Origin: Artemisia argyi
Lineage: Eukaryota > Streptophyta > Magnoliopsida > Asterales > Asteraceae
NCBI GenBank assembly: GCA_030686995.1
Contig: CM060694.1
Span: forward strand, 96,457,844-96,521,843
DNA: 64,000 nucleotides
Direction: 5' to 3'
The notes below the pieces were generated by a model. It ran no database searches. It was not told the DNA's origin and saw nothing but the letters and a program-made list of their open reading frames with translations. Of this stretch, positions 47,575 to 57,982 are shown one piece after another. Position 1 is the stretch's first letter. Each line of letters begins with the position of its first letter. The position numbers and the translations under genes were made by a program.

Positions 47575-50003
47575 ATGAACAAGGGTTTCCTTAATAATAG
47601 TGCTACCAAAGTTTCTAAACCTGCTGGTATTGGTAAGTTGAACACCGAATATGCTACTAGTACAACTTCTGGTGCTAAGGATTTGTGGGTAAGTTTGATT
47701 TTAGTGAACTCAATGCACGTATGCAGCGTTTGAAGGAGCAAAGTGCTGGGAACGCCGGTGTTTCTCAGCTACAAATGGCTTCTAGGGTGTTGATAAACCC
47801 TAATATAGTAAATACGAGTGTTGATTCTGGAATTGTTAATCAGGTTGGCACCAATGTGAACGAATCGAATAAGAAGGTTGGTGCTGATGGGAAGCTTCGG
47901 AAACTTGTTAGGGGTAGTGTTGTTACGCTTGGTACCATTGATCCGCCGGTTCGTGATGATATTGATACTACAACATATGTTGCACACTCTGTTGTTGTTG
48001 GTTCGGTTGCACCAGCAGCTTTTAATGATGATGTTCTTGATGTGTCTACGGATGAGGGTTGTAGTAACCCACTTGTTTCACAAGTTGTTGTCCGTGATGA
48101 AGATCTTGCTAGAATTCGTGTTGCATATACTGATGGTATTAACGCAAATCTACCTATGGGTGATGGTATTCATGTTGCATCTTATGCTGGAAGGATTAAC
48201 ACTAATGTTACGTGTCAAAACCCCACATCAACTAGTTTGCATAATGATGGTACGTGTATGTCAGAATCTGGTATTGGTGATAGTGGTAATAAGGAATCAG
48301 AAGTGGTACATTCTGCTGCTGAATTGGCTGCGCGAAACAGCCCCTTTAGCATACTCTAAAGAGGCTGGTAACAATGTGGGGGTGACTACTCAAACTAAGA
48401 CGAATGTGACTGAACCAATGATGCCTTCAGCTCATGATGATGTTGGGACAAGTGTTGGTGGTGGATACATGACGATGAATGGTAAACCGATGGCTGCTCC
48501 TTTTAGTTCGATATTTGATTTGGAATACACGAATAATACTACCGATTCGCATGGGGAAACTAGGACTGATTTTGTGAATTCTTCAACTACTAGTGCTGCT
48601 AAGGAGCGAATAGATTCTGTAAACATGCATGATAATCAGGCTCAACCTAATCTCTCCTCAATAACGACATCAAGAAGAAGAGAATTAATTTTCGAACTCT
48701 TATTAATGAAGTAAGTGATGATAACGCTGATATTACTTTACCTAGTGACTCAGTTAAAGAGGTTAGACACAAGTTTGCTAATACTTTGTTTGGGTATTTT
48801 CTAGGGAAGCGTTTGGATTTTCCTATAGTTGAAAATTATGTGAAGAGTACATGGGCCAAATACGGTATTATAAAGGCTATGTTGAATGACGGATTTTTCT
48901 TTTTTACGTTTTCTTCTAAGACAGGTATGGAGCAGGTATTAGAGAATGGTCCATGGTTCATTCGAACTATCCCTTTTTTTAAATACTTGGACTCCTAATA
49001 CAACCATGAGGAAGGATGATATAACGAAGATTCCAGTTTGGGTTAAGCTCCATAAAATTCCTTTAGCTGCGTATACTCAAAACATGCCTTAGTTTGATTG
49101 GAACTAAACTTGGGAGGCCGATTATGTTGGATGCTTATACCTCTAATATGTGTCTTGATCCATGGGGTCGCACTTCGTATGCTCGAGCCCTAATTGAAGT
49201 ATCAGCTGATCAGAATATCAGATTCCTTTAAAATCGTTGGTGGTTGCTATTCCGTTAATTGATGTACCTGGTAATTCGTATAAGACCATTGAAGTTGAGT
49301 ACGAATGGCAGCCTCCCCATTGTGAAGCTTGCAAAGTTTTTGGTCACTTGAATGATCAATGTCCTAAGCGTGTTAATGAGGTTAACCCATCTATTGACAC
49401 AAATGACGGTTTTATTGATGTTAATCGCAAGGGTGGAAAGGGCAAGCAAACTATTAAAACTAATCCAATTTCTGGTATTCGCTTTACCAAGCCTCCTCCT
49501 AAATTTGTCTATCGTGCTAAACCCAAAAATGTGGATAATGTAGATGCTTCTTCTACTGATAATAATAGGAAGTCGGATATGCAAGGGAAGTCGGATGATG
49601 TAACAAATGCTAGTAAGGTAAATGATGGTAAACAGGGTAAGGGTACCACGGGTAAGTCGAGTAAAGGGGCGGAGGTCAAAACTAAACCTTCTAATACGTT
49701 TGATGTTTTGGCTTCATTTCCAGAAGAAGATGTGTTTGGGTTATACCAGGAGGATAGAGTGACACCTGATCAGCGTGCGAGTAATTTGAAAGAGAAGGTG
49801 TAGGATGCGGCTTCTAAATCGAGTATTTCTGCTCCTCCACAAACATCTTTTTCTCCTCCGCATACATCTTTTTCTAAAGGGGGTAACCCATTTTCTAAGA
49901 TACGGGAGATGGAAACAATTATGATGATGATGATTTGGGCCTCTCTCCTGCACAATTAAGGGCTACTGGAATTCCGGATTTTTCTCTTATTTATGTTTTT
50001 TGA
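47575..50003 (+). pseudogene. LINE ORF1 (DUF4283-like plus CCHC zinc knuckle), frame-shifted
   Basis: The start is the ATG at 47575 (MNKGFLNNSATKV). The frame moves near 47685 (FDFSELNARMQRLKEQ), near 48340, near 48690, and more than once between 48990 and 49240. Order: a low-complexity N-terminus; a DUF4283-type RNA-binding domain at about 48690-49230 (GYFLGKRLDFPIVENYVKST, FSSKTGMEQVLENGPWFIR); a zinc knuckle CEACKVFGHLNDQC at about 49325; a Lys/Ser/Thr-rich tail; and a final acidic patch (YDDDDLGLSPAQLRATG) ending at TGA 50001-50003. This is the usual layout of plant L1 ORF1 proteins, which bind element RNA. Confidence 0.82.
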
Positions 50004-50220
50004 GTTTTTTGGCATGACTGTCTGATGTCTTTGTTATGATGGTTTTGTTTTGATTGTCTAGTTGTTAGTAGCTAGTTGTTCGTTTGTGGCCTGTCACAAA
50101 TGATGTATTGGTTGTTCAAGCGGGTGCTTGAGGTTAATGTTGTATTTCAGCCACATTCTATTTTACTTAAACGGTTTTTTTTGGTGTAATGCATTTTACC
50201 AGGGTTAAAAATCCCTTTTA

Positions 50221-50260
<40 letters not shown>
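50004..50260 (+). other. LINE 3' UTR and poly-A
   Basis: T-rich text without frames (TTTTTTGGTGTAATGCATTTTACC), then 39 A. Positions 50222-50260 also create a spurious poly-lysine frame. Confidence 0.8.
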
Positions 50261-50263
<3 letters not shown>

Positions 50264-50275
50264 ATTTTTGAATTA
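50261..50275. repeat. TSD of LINE, right copy
   Basis: ACTATTTTTGAATTA, identical to 47142-47156. Confidence 0.9.
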
Positions 50276-50411
50276 AAAAGAAATGTTTTAATTTGGAAAA
50301 TAAGTTTAAAATTCCCAACAGCTATATTTTACCCAAACCAGCTCCAAACTCCCCCAAACAAACTTTCACCACTAAAGACAAAAATTGGAGCATTTTTGTC
50401 CAGGACGGTAC

Positions 50412-50441
50412 CACGGTACCACTAAATTTAGTGGTACCGTG
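50412..50441. repeat. Perfect 30-bp palindrome upstream of LTR TATA box
   Basis: Arm CACGGTACCACTAAA (50412-50426) is followed without a spacer by its exact complement (50427-50441). It lies about 50 bp before the TATA box, a position suited to a protein-binding site. Confidence 0.85.
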
Positions 50442-50489
50442 TTCCAGTTAGTGCTGTCGTCCCCCTGTAACGGCTATTTTCTCTTTGCC

Positions 50490-50497
50490 TATAAATA
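50490..50497 (+). promoter_or_regulatory. TATA box of copia-2 LTR promoter
   Basis: TATAAATA in the context GCCTATAAATAGTGG. Transcription would start about 30 bp downstream, marking the U3/R boundary. Confidence 0.65.
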
Positions 50498-50861
50498 GTG
50501 GACCATTTGACAATTTTAACTTGATTTTTCCAGCCACTTTTCTCTGGTTTAATCCCTTCTTAGTTAGATCACTTTCTTTGATCATTTAGAGAGTCTTAGT
50601 TTGTTTTAGAGTGATCCAATCATCCATTCAAGTGATTACCTTCATTAATCTTCTAGTCCAAGAGGAGAACACAAAGTATCAAGAAGATACAAAGTGTTAG
50701 AGTCAACGAGTAGTGCACTTGCATTACTAGTTGTAAGCTTGTTGTATCTTGATATACATCAAGTAGTTATTACCTTTTATTTAGTATTGTGAGAGTGGAT
50801 AATTGTGATCTTGTTGAGATCTTGGAGATCTCTTGTAGCTAATGAGCTTGTGTGTTGATCA

Positions 50862-51025
50862 AGTGGATCAAGGGTAGATCGGGTAGATCGTGTAGGTTGT
50901 GTTGATTGTGTGATTTGTGAAGATCGGGTAGATCGTGAGTAGATCGGGTAGATCGAGTGTAGATCATGTGGATCTTGAAGCTTGTGTGATTTGTGAGGAT
51001 CAGGTAGATCGTGGTAGATTAGTAC
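50862..51025. repeat. Short imperfect repeats GATCGGGTAGATCGTG
   Basis: About eight interspersed copies of (A/G)GATC(G/A)GGTAGATCGTG-like words in 165 bp within the LTR, downstream of the presumed start site. Confidence 0.7.
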
Positions 51026-51431
51026 TAGCTAAGATTAGTACTCGATATTTAGCTTAGTGTCGAAAAATAATGTAAGCGACGTTGTATGGTTTTCTCCGCC
51101 GAGAATGGAGCTTGTTGATTAGTGAAGTAACTCACCGTGTCCGGGTTTGCGTTTCTTAACCTATCTCTTTACTTTTTATCTTTGCATTTATCATTCTATA
51201 CTTGCATTGCTTTTATGTTTGTATGGCTTATTGCATATATTGTGTGATATTTATGTGTGTAAATGTTTGTGTCATGATAATATGTTTCACATATGGAAAT
51301 CCACTATCACTAGTTGTAGCAAGACTTTTTGTTGAGACTTCTCATATTACATCAATCTTGATTTGTTGTTTGATACAAAAGTTTTTATGTTTTTAAATGG
51401 AAACGTATTCACCCCCTCTACGGTTTCCACA

Positions 51432-52724
51432 AATTTCTTTGGGAAGAAAATCAAAAACTCTTTAAGACAAAATTCAAGGTTGAAGAAGATATGAAAAAAA
51501 GAATAAAAAGCCCCTCATGTGCATGAGCTGCACATGCGAGAGATAATGAGAGGAAGCTAACCACCGTTTGGTCAAAGGAACGGTCCATTATAAAATGTCA
51601 AGTACAGATACAGGCGTTGTAGCTTTTGATATTTGAGGACAAAAGGTGAAAACATGTGTAAACGATAAGGATAACTTGTGTAATTAATTCTTAGTTAAAT
51701 GGTTGTGGAGTCGTGACATTTCAAAAACAAAAAAAATATTCTATATTTGGTTAAGAAGTTTAAAAGGTAACAAGCCTCATCACATGGAGTTTGCTTGTTT
51801 CCCATCTAGTTGTCTCAAAAACATATGCTAAATAACCCATTACATAGCCCTGTTATAGGGTCATACTTCTCAGCTAGAGATAATTCTGTTGGCAAGTTTG
51901 AACATCGTTTTTCCTAATTAAGTTTCACTGCCCGTTATAGATGGGAACGTTTGAGTTTCAAACCCAATTTTGGCAACTAAAATCTCTCATGTATCTCCAC
52001 TCTGCAACTTATACATTATATGCTAAATAATATCACACCTTGAAAAAAAGATTCTTCTGCAGACCAAAAGTTTAATATAAGCTAGTTTAGTTACTAGAAT
52101 AAATTTAAGAGAGTAATAGATTAAAGGTCGTACCTCTCAATATTTCTGAACCTGTAACTATATATAATTATTACCAACCATATTTTATAGTGCTTCCTTA
52201 GTGTATAAAATTTGGAAAAAAACCTAAAATTGCCGAAGTAATTGCCAAAAAAATAAGCAGAGAAATTCATTAGTCATGATGTTCAGGCCTATTCTTATAA
52301 AGAAGATGCTGGTTCTTCTCATTGTAGGTTGGATCGGATTGTTGATCAATGTTTAAAGTTCTGTAATCCTCCTTTGTCTATTTTTTGCTAGCCATTATAA
52401 GGAATGAAAATTCTTTGCCAGCAACAGCAAAAAGTTCACATAAAAGCTACAAATTCTACATTAACTGAAGACTTTTATTTAACACTTTCATATTTAAATG
52501 CTAATTGATCGTGGCTGCAAACAAGAATTCAACCTCAAAGCTAGAAAGAAATGAACAAGTTTTTGTATACTAAGTAACTAAACATTTTCAAGGTATTTCC
52601 ATTTAGTCTTGTTTTTATACTTATAAAATTCAAAAAACGTTTGATGGTATACACATCCATAACCCTCTTTAACTCAACTTGACATGGTCAAATGACCAAC
52701 ATGTATTAAATTGACAAAAATGCA
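51432..52724. other. Intergenic, nothing recognised
   Basis: AT-rich, no convincing frame, RNA or repeat structure seen. Probably host sequence flanking the retrotransposon pile. Confidence 0.4.
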
Positions 52725-52733
52725 TTTAGTAAA

Positions 52734-53035
52734 GGGATAATTCCAAAAATACCCCGGTTGCTCAAGGGCTAAGACTATGACTGCAACTTTTGTGTTTCCG
52801 AAGGCAACTCGAATTTAGCCAATCATATGACGCCAAGTGTCCGACATGAGGGCCGCCAGTTGCCCAAAAAGTACACAAGTTGCCCTACCTTGTAATCCGT
52901 AAAGTCACACTTGTCACTTGCAGATTTTAGTTGCCCAAAAAGTACTGGTTACCCTGATCTAAATAAAGAAACACAAAAGTTGCAGTCTAGATAGTCTCAG
53001 CCCTTGGGCAATCGGAGCAATTTTGGCACTATCCC
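52734..53035. mobile_element. Mutator-type MITE with ~70-bp terminal inverted repeats
   Basis: The left end GGGATAATTCCAAAAATAC is matched in inverted form at the right end (complement of ...GGCACTATCCC), and similarity continues for about 70 bp to GCAACTTTTGTGTTTC. Nine flanking bases on the left (TTTAGTAAA, 52725-52733) and right (TTTATTAAA, 53036-53044) agree at eight positions, the TSD length of Mutator-like elements. Non-coding, 302 bp. Confidence 0.8.
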
Positions 53036-53065
53036 TTTATTAAAATAGCATTATTAAAGCGCTGC

Positions 53066-53394
53066 TCACACCCATGGTGCTCCTGCATGTTTTAGCATAG
53101 GTTGTAGAGACCGCTAATGATGAAGGCTAATAGTCTCATTCGCTCCATCAGCATATTTACCTCCTATAAATACAGCAGGGATGATAGGATTTTGTCCAAT
53201 TAAGCTTCAAAAGGGATTGCTCAACTTCCCGGCCATTGGGGATCACATCTAGCTCATAGACGGTTGGGTTTACACCAAATTCTAAAAGGAGTGACTTAAT
53301 TGTACGTGTGAGTCTGTGCGACATTGAACACGAACTTCTACTGAATATCACCACAGGCCGGCATCTCGGATACCATTTTTGTCACAGTATCCAT
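53066..53394 (-). pseudogene. CC-type glutaredoxin pseudogene
   Basis: Reads from ATG at 53394 ([12 protein letters not shown]) to TGA at 53066, with two frameshifts (near 53355 and near 53175), a 12-bp insertion giving RLTR after SMSH, and an in-frame TAG in the C-terminal third. Family text survives throughout: [24 protein letters not shown], a PAVFIGG-like piece in a shifted frame, and a final GAPWV in place of GALWL/V. The active site is C-S-M-S. It is a diverged paralogue of 56820-57125, same strand, 3.4 kb apart, so probably a local duplicate. Confidence 0.85.
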
Positions 53395-53609
53395 TTCAAG
53401 AGAATAGTCTCTTATGTTTTTGTGTGGAATGGTATAAATTGATAAATGAAAAGGTTAAATGGTTTTTGTGCGACGAACTAAGAAAGCATGCAGACATATA
53501 AAGATGGTTTGTGTAATAATTTTTTTTTTACAATATGCTTTGTACAGAATAAAGGCATCATAAGTAACCAAGAATGGTGTTCTTAATAGCACGTACGGTA
53601 TCTCTCATA

Positions 53610-53771
53610 TCAATTAGGTTGACGTGAGGACAAATTCTTATGATATGACTTACTCCATTCATGGATCAACCCCTTGTAAGTTGTACGAAAAGTATAGGGG
53701 ACTTTATCAAAGTTAGATTCCAACATCGTGTTTCTTGCAAGGAACAAGTTTTTGGCTAAAGTTGTCATCAT
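53610..53771 (-). CDS. Unrecognised 53-codon ORF
   Basis: Starts MMTTLAKNLFLARNTMLESN and ends NLSSRQPN. Composition is ordinary for a folded protein (FDKVPYTFRTTYKGLIHEWS), but I recognise no family. It lies upstream of the glutaredoxin pseudogene on the same strand and may be an exon or gene fragment, or chance. An inverted-repeat element begins just beyond its start. Confidence 0.22.
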   Translation of the reverse strand: MMTTLAKNLFLARNTMLESNFDKVPYTFRTTYKGLIHEWSKSYHKNLSSRQPN

Positions 53772-53779
53772 GATCGCCA

Positions 53780-54290
53780 AGGCTGTTAAGATCGAGATCT
53801 TACTAAGGATCGTTTTTTTCTTTGCAAGATTGGAATCGTAAGATCGGATCGAGATCGAAAGATCCTACTTAAAAGTCTAAAAATCTTATTTTTCTAGTAA
53901 TTCGTATTCAAAGATGATTGTATAACAAATTAGAGAAGAAAAAAGAGTTTTGAAAGTTATAGTAATATGAGAATGCGACGCGTAACGCTGTAAAATACAA
54001 AAATATCTAATCGGTAATTAAGGACGCTGAATCTTTTAATAAAAAATCTATATATCTCGCTCTTATTAAACATTCAGAGTAATCAAGGGTTGCTATATTG
54101 TTTTAATTTAACAAAATTCATTCATTTATAGTTTATTAGTTAGTTAAACTAAGGGAAATAGAATCAAATCGGATCGATATCATACTTAAGATCCTATGCT
54201 TTTTAAGATCCTACGAAAGATCGACTCGTTTTTCTTAATGGGATCGTAAGATCAGAAGATCTTAATAGCTAGATCGAGATCTTAACAGCT
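53780..54290. mobile_element. Inverted-repeat element rich in AAGATCGAGATCTTA words
   Basis: GCTGTTAAGATCGAGATCT at about 53782-53800 recurs inverted at about 54270-54288, and similarity between the two ends continues irregularly for ~100 bp (GATCGTAAGATC, GATCTTACGATCC, GAAAGATCCTAC). The centre is AT-rich and non-coding. The structure fits a non-autonomous DNA transposon, but I cannot define a TSD. Confidence 0.45.
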
Positions 54291-54702
54291 ATGATGATCA
54301 CTAATTCTAATGATTATAATGTAAGATTATGAAATTTTCCAACACAACCACATGGATCATTACCCATATGTAGATAACACTACAAATTCAAGTTAATCCT
54401 CTCTCTTTTAATCTACACATTCATATACCAAATTTAGTTACATTAACTTTTTTGATTAAGTAACCGGTGTGTGATGACTCTTGAATATAACGTACGTAAG
54501 ATTACACACAGACACTCTAACAAACATATGGTAATAAATAAAGGTCATATTGTTAGCCGACAATATTAGGCTTAGCCCATTATTACTTTAATATTTAGTC
54601 ATTGGCCCATTATTATATTATAGTATATATAAACATTAATATGTAATATGTTTATATATAATACAAAAGTATGAGCCAATGAATAAACCATAAACTAAGG
54701 GA

Positions 54703-54868
54703 GGTGATTTGCAAACTCCCAAAAATAATTGGCACATTCAAAATGTGTGTGTGTTGACATTTATACCCTTACAGGATAAAAATAAGTCCAAATAATATGA
54801 GGGTATAAATGTCAACACACTCAAAATTTGAGTGTGTCAATCATTTTTGGGAGTGTGCAAATCACTAA
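54703..54868. mobile_element. Hairpin MITE, ~165 bp, with ~65-bp inverted arms
   Basis: The left arm GTGATTTGCAAACTCCC... ending in TTGACATTTATACCC is mirrored by GGGTATAAATGTCAACAC...GGGAGTGTGCAAATCAC on the right. The two arms make up most of the element. An outer, separate inverted repeat (GGCTTAGCCC at about 54571 and GGGGCTAAGCC at about 54871) encloses it. The superfamily is not determinable by eye. Confidence 0.7.
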
Positions 54869-55115
54869 TAGGGGCTAAGCCTAATGCGGTCCGCTAGCAC
54901 ATACAAGGGTAAGTTTATACTTTTCACTTAACTCAAGCTACTAAAATAAACCTTTGCACATGACTCATCACTTATATTTTTGAAAATGAAAAATGTGCAT
55001 TCTTAAAAATCATGTTTTGTCAAAAAAGATGAATAACATATAACAGGTGTGAATCGACTATATGAATTTAACCTATCTGAATTGTGGTCCATTGGGGATT
55101 TATTCAAAAACAAGA

Positions 55116-55142
55116 GGGGGGGGGGGGGGGGGGGGGGGGGGG
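55116..55142. repeat. Homopolymer G tract (27 G)
   Basis: Twenty-seven consecutive G on the plus strand, able to form G-quadruplex; also a likely site of sequencing length error. Confidence 0.9.
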
Positions 55143-55432
55143 CATCTGATTTGCGAGGGGCCATCCATTTTATGAGTTGGAGTTGTGGTTGAGTTTATAC
55201 AATAAAAAGGCACGTCAAAAGAACACACACTTAATCTATGTCAGTGTTTCCTCAGCACGAGACTGTCCGATCTTCATTTTAGGAGGTCTTTACCAACAAT
55301 AAACAGGAAGCAAAACATACAATATGCAGAAAATCAATCTGGTTTACATTTCATCACAATCACACAGATAGTATCACTAATATGATTAAAGGACTCGAGA
55401 TGGGGATGTTGGAAATTTAGTGAAGGTTCAGG

Positions 55433-55648
55433 TCATACATGGACTGGGTTTGGACGTAAGGAGTGTACACCCATCAAGTCACTAAACCTCTCTAACTCAA
55501 ATAATGGTGTTGTGAAAATCTGGTAGTTGATGAGTTTGACTAGACTCTGAGCGACCTCATCAGGGAGTAGTCTCATTAGAAGGTTCAACCCTTTAGCGAG
55601 CAAACACTTGAGCTGGTATACACTGATGAGTTTGTGGACTTGGTGGAA
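55433..55648 (-). other. Unrecognised open segment, possible 3' exon
   Basis: A 71-codon open stretch without its own good start. It reads FHQVHKLISVYQLKCLLAKG, then LMRLLPDEVAQSLVKLI, FELERFSDLMG and a final RPNPVHV before TGA. It looks protein-like (amphipathic, Leu-rich) rather than random, but I do not recognise the family. It could be the last exon of a host gene on the minus strand or a relic. No reliable upstream exon was found, though an acceptor-like TCTCCTCTTTTCCAG lies on the minus strand near 55990. Confidence 0.25.
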
Positions 55649-55699
55649 CTAATTTACTACTTACATGTAAAGGGTAACTTTTTCTGCAGTTCAATGATA

Positions 55700-56819
55700 A
55701 TAATCAATCGGTCTTGTAACCACTACTGGTATAATGGAGGAACATAATGAGGAGATTAATGGGCCGATTAATTCTCATAATTCGATTGACTTGAGTTTCT
55801 TCTCTATATAAGAGAAACAAATCGACACATACACTGAATTAAAAAAAAAAATACTTAGAAACGAAAGGGTTCTTGCATTTGTGCTTAAATCAAGAACATA
55901 ACACTTTGAATTACCTTCAATAGTTTCTTTAAAAAGTGATTACACGATTCAAAGTGATATCCGGATATTGATAATCTTCACCCAACTGGAAAAGAGGAGA
56001 CAAATCTATTTTAGTGCCATAGTATAGATGTATATATGATATGATCTTCAACATGTACAGCTTTTATTTGAGATTTAAGTATATTCTTCTTCTTCACTAC
56101 GTTCTTCATGTTTTTGGGTCTTTTATTTTCTTACATGTGTTTGGGTGTTGGTAAATATTTGCAAAACTGATTTGGAGAGTTTAATAAAATAGCTGATATG
56201 GCCTTCTTATCCAGAGTCTGATAACTTTGTGTTATTATGTTGTATGTATTTCTTGTATGTATTTCTTTTTATGCCAATAATTGCAATCTCTCACTTATAC
56301 TCGAATACATGCACGCAGTTGGATTGTTTTTATGCCAACAAAGTGAACACAAATCCATACACAAGAATTAAAGAAAATTGAGATGGAGCGGTTTTAATCT
56401 CCGATGCATTATCTATGTATATGTTCTGATTATAAGAGTCATCACTACTTTTACCATATTGATAAATGTCAGTTCTTGATTTACCGAACTTTTAAGCCTA
56501 TAAAACCAAATTGATAATCAGAAAAGCAAGCCGCATACATGTGACATTAAGTGTAAAAACAACCTTCGGATATCCATTTTATTATACATATGGCACGACT
56601 ATTTTATTTCATTTGTAATTTATTTGAGAACCAAAAACAAAAGGTAGTGAAGACAAAATTGGGATCAAGTTAATACTAGATCACTAGAAGCATCGTCTAA
56701 TATGTTATCTCATACATATGACATGATCTATGAAAATCATGTTACTCAGTTTGCACTAAAAATGTGCTTTCAAAGGTACTTAATATTATGTCAACCTTAA
56801 AACAGTATATAAAAACAAA
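55700..56819. other. Intergenic, 3' side of glutaredoxin gene
   Basis: AT-rich, no gene or repeat recognised. The first ~100 bp below 56820 should contain the 3' UTR of the glutaredoxin gene. Confidence 0.4.
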
Positions 56820-57125
56820 TTAAACCCATAAAGCTCCAGCCCTGATGAGCATTGGCTTTAAACCCCTCTTAAGTTGAAGACTCATAATCTCATTTGTTCC
56901 ACCAACTAACTCACCGCCAATGAACACAGCTGGGACTGTGCTGTATCCAAGCCCCGACAATGCTTGCTCAATTTCTCGGCCTCGTGGTATCTCATCAAGC
57001 TCGTAGACAGTAGGGTTCACACCAAAGTCATTAAAGAGAGACTTGACTGTGTGAGACATTATGCATGAACTCTTACTGAAGATGACCACAGGCCTCTCTG
57101 AAACCATTCTTTGTACTCGGTCCAT
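56820..57125 (-). CDS. CC-type (ROXY-like, class III) glutaredoxin
   Basis: An intact 101-residue single-exon frame, the normal length for plant CC-type glutaredoxins. The start [20 protein letters not shown] is the family's usual N-terminus, so the first ATG is accepted. The active site at 21-24 is C-I-M-S: the nucleophilic cysteine is kept, but the second cysteine that names the CC type is Ile, and the resolving position is Ser, so chemistry would be monothiol. The glutathione-site residues TVP (63-65) and the GG pairs at 70-71 and 75-76 are present. The C-terminus is ALWV (98-101), a variant of the ALWL motif through which such proteins contact TOPLESS-type co-repressors; they also bind TGA factors. 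No transit peptide, so cytosol/nucleus. A decayed paralogue lies at 53066-53394. Confidence 0.92.
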   Translation of the reverse strand: MDRVQRMVSERPVVIFSKSSCIMSHTVKSLFNDFGVNPTVYELDEIPRGREIEQALSGLGYSTVPAVFIGGELVGGTNEIMSLQLKRGLKPMLIRAGALWV

Positions 57126-57235
57126 GTCTATACTGAACTTGGAAGTGTTAAAAAGCTTTGAGCTATTATTAATTAGTACCTAATTAAAGTGACGCTTTAG
57201 CTTGTTGTGTGTTGTGTGTATATGTGGTTGAACAC

Positions 57236-57247
57236 TCATATATATAG
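57236..57247 (-). promoter_or_regulatory. Likely TATA box of glutaredoxin gene
   Basis: Minus strand CTATATATATGAG, about 115 bp before the ATG, which would leave a 5' UTR of roughly 80 bp. Confidence 0.5.
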
Positions 57248-57375
57248 GGTTTGAGTGGATGATATGTGGAGAATAGAGAATGTTTTAGGTTAGTGACTGA
57301 TAGCGATATCAGGTTCGAGAGATAGGCTTTGCCGCAAAAGATGAAAGTGATACGTTGGCAAAAGATGGGCGGCAA

Positions 57376-57720
57376 CGAATCTCATTGTTACGGAAGCATA
57401 TATCGACATTGATCATATGTTCCAACTGTGGATATGTAGGGCTGTAGATTCTATTCGATCTTCAAGTATCCTTATATTATTCCATATTTCTAATGGACTT
57501 TTCAAGAACCGGAAGGTTATACTAGCTTTTATCAACCTATCTATACAAAATTTAGCACTCGGTTCACTTATTAATCAAAAAGGCATATAAATTGAAAAAC
57601 CATTGCAACTATATCATCTTTCATAGATGGCAAATATCTGATAAATATACAAATTGTAATTTTAGATCACGGCAGAAAGAAAATAAATTACCAATTCTGC
57701 TTCAAAAGAGAAGATTTAGT
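57376..57720. other. Upstream region of glutaredoxin gene
   Basis: No element or gene recognised; presumably promoter and intergenic DNA. Confidence 0.35.
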
Positions 57721-57960
57721 TTTTTTAGGGTAACATGCAAAAATGGTCCTTAAAGTATCACGAAATCGCAAAAATGGGACCGAGAAAAAAAGACACGCAA
57801 AAAAGCCACTAACGTTACGCAAATTTGCAAAAAAGCCACCGAGAGGCATTTTCCGTTAGTTTTCCTGTTAAGTGCCACGTCACCAAGGCATTATCGTCAT
57901 TTCATTGATTTAAGAATTAATATGTCCACGTGTTAATTCAGGGATTAAATTTGCAATTTG
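57721..57960. other. Repeat-like non-coding stretch, one TE end suspected
   Basis: Text such as ATGCAAAAATGGTCCTTAAA and repeated GCAAAAAAGCCAC is of the kind found near the ends of plant DNA transposons. I see no matching inverted end or TSD. Confidence 0.3.
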
Positions 57961-57982
57961 ATTTTGATCTTTTATTTCACTT

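Larger units (their letters stand above)
47157..50260 (+). mobile_element. L1-type LINE derivative carrying ORF1 only
   Basis: Bounded by 15-bp TSDs and ending in 39 consecutive A (50222-50260). It has about 420 bp of 5' leader, a decayed ORF1 (47575-50003) and about 220 bp of 3' UTR. There is no ORF2: no endonuclease or reverse transcriptase motif lies between ORF1 and the poly-A. The perfect TSD argues that this 3.1-kb form integrated as such, not that ORF2 was deleted afterwards, although a later internal deletion is not excluded. Confidence 0.88.
50276..51431 (+). mobile_element. 3' LTR of copia-2, right piece
   Basis: Continues from 47156. Contains a perfect 30-bp palindrome (50412-50441), a TATA box (50490-50497), a stretch of GATCGGGTAGATC-type repeats (50862-51025), and ends TTCACCCCCTCTACGGTTTC then CACA at about 51431. 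The end is an estimate because the other TSD copy is not visible. Confidence 0.65.

Noticed and set aside
47545..47733. Separate small gene before the LINE ORF1
   Set aside because: From the ATG at 47575 it reads as the N-terminus of ORF1, cut off by a frame change near 47685.
50189..50425. ORF with a long poly-lysine run
   Set aside because: Created by the LINE poly-A tail.
50862..51025. CRISPR-like spaced repeats
   Set aside because: Irregular, short, degenerate repeats inside a plant copia LTR; no constant repeat or spacer length.
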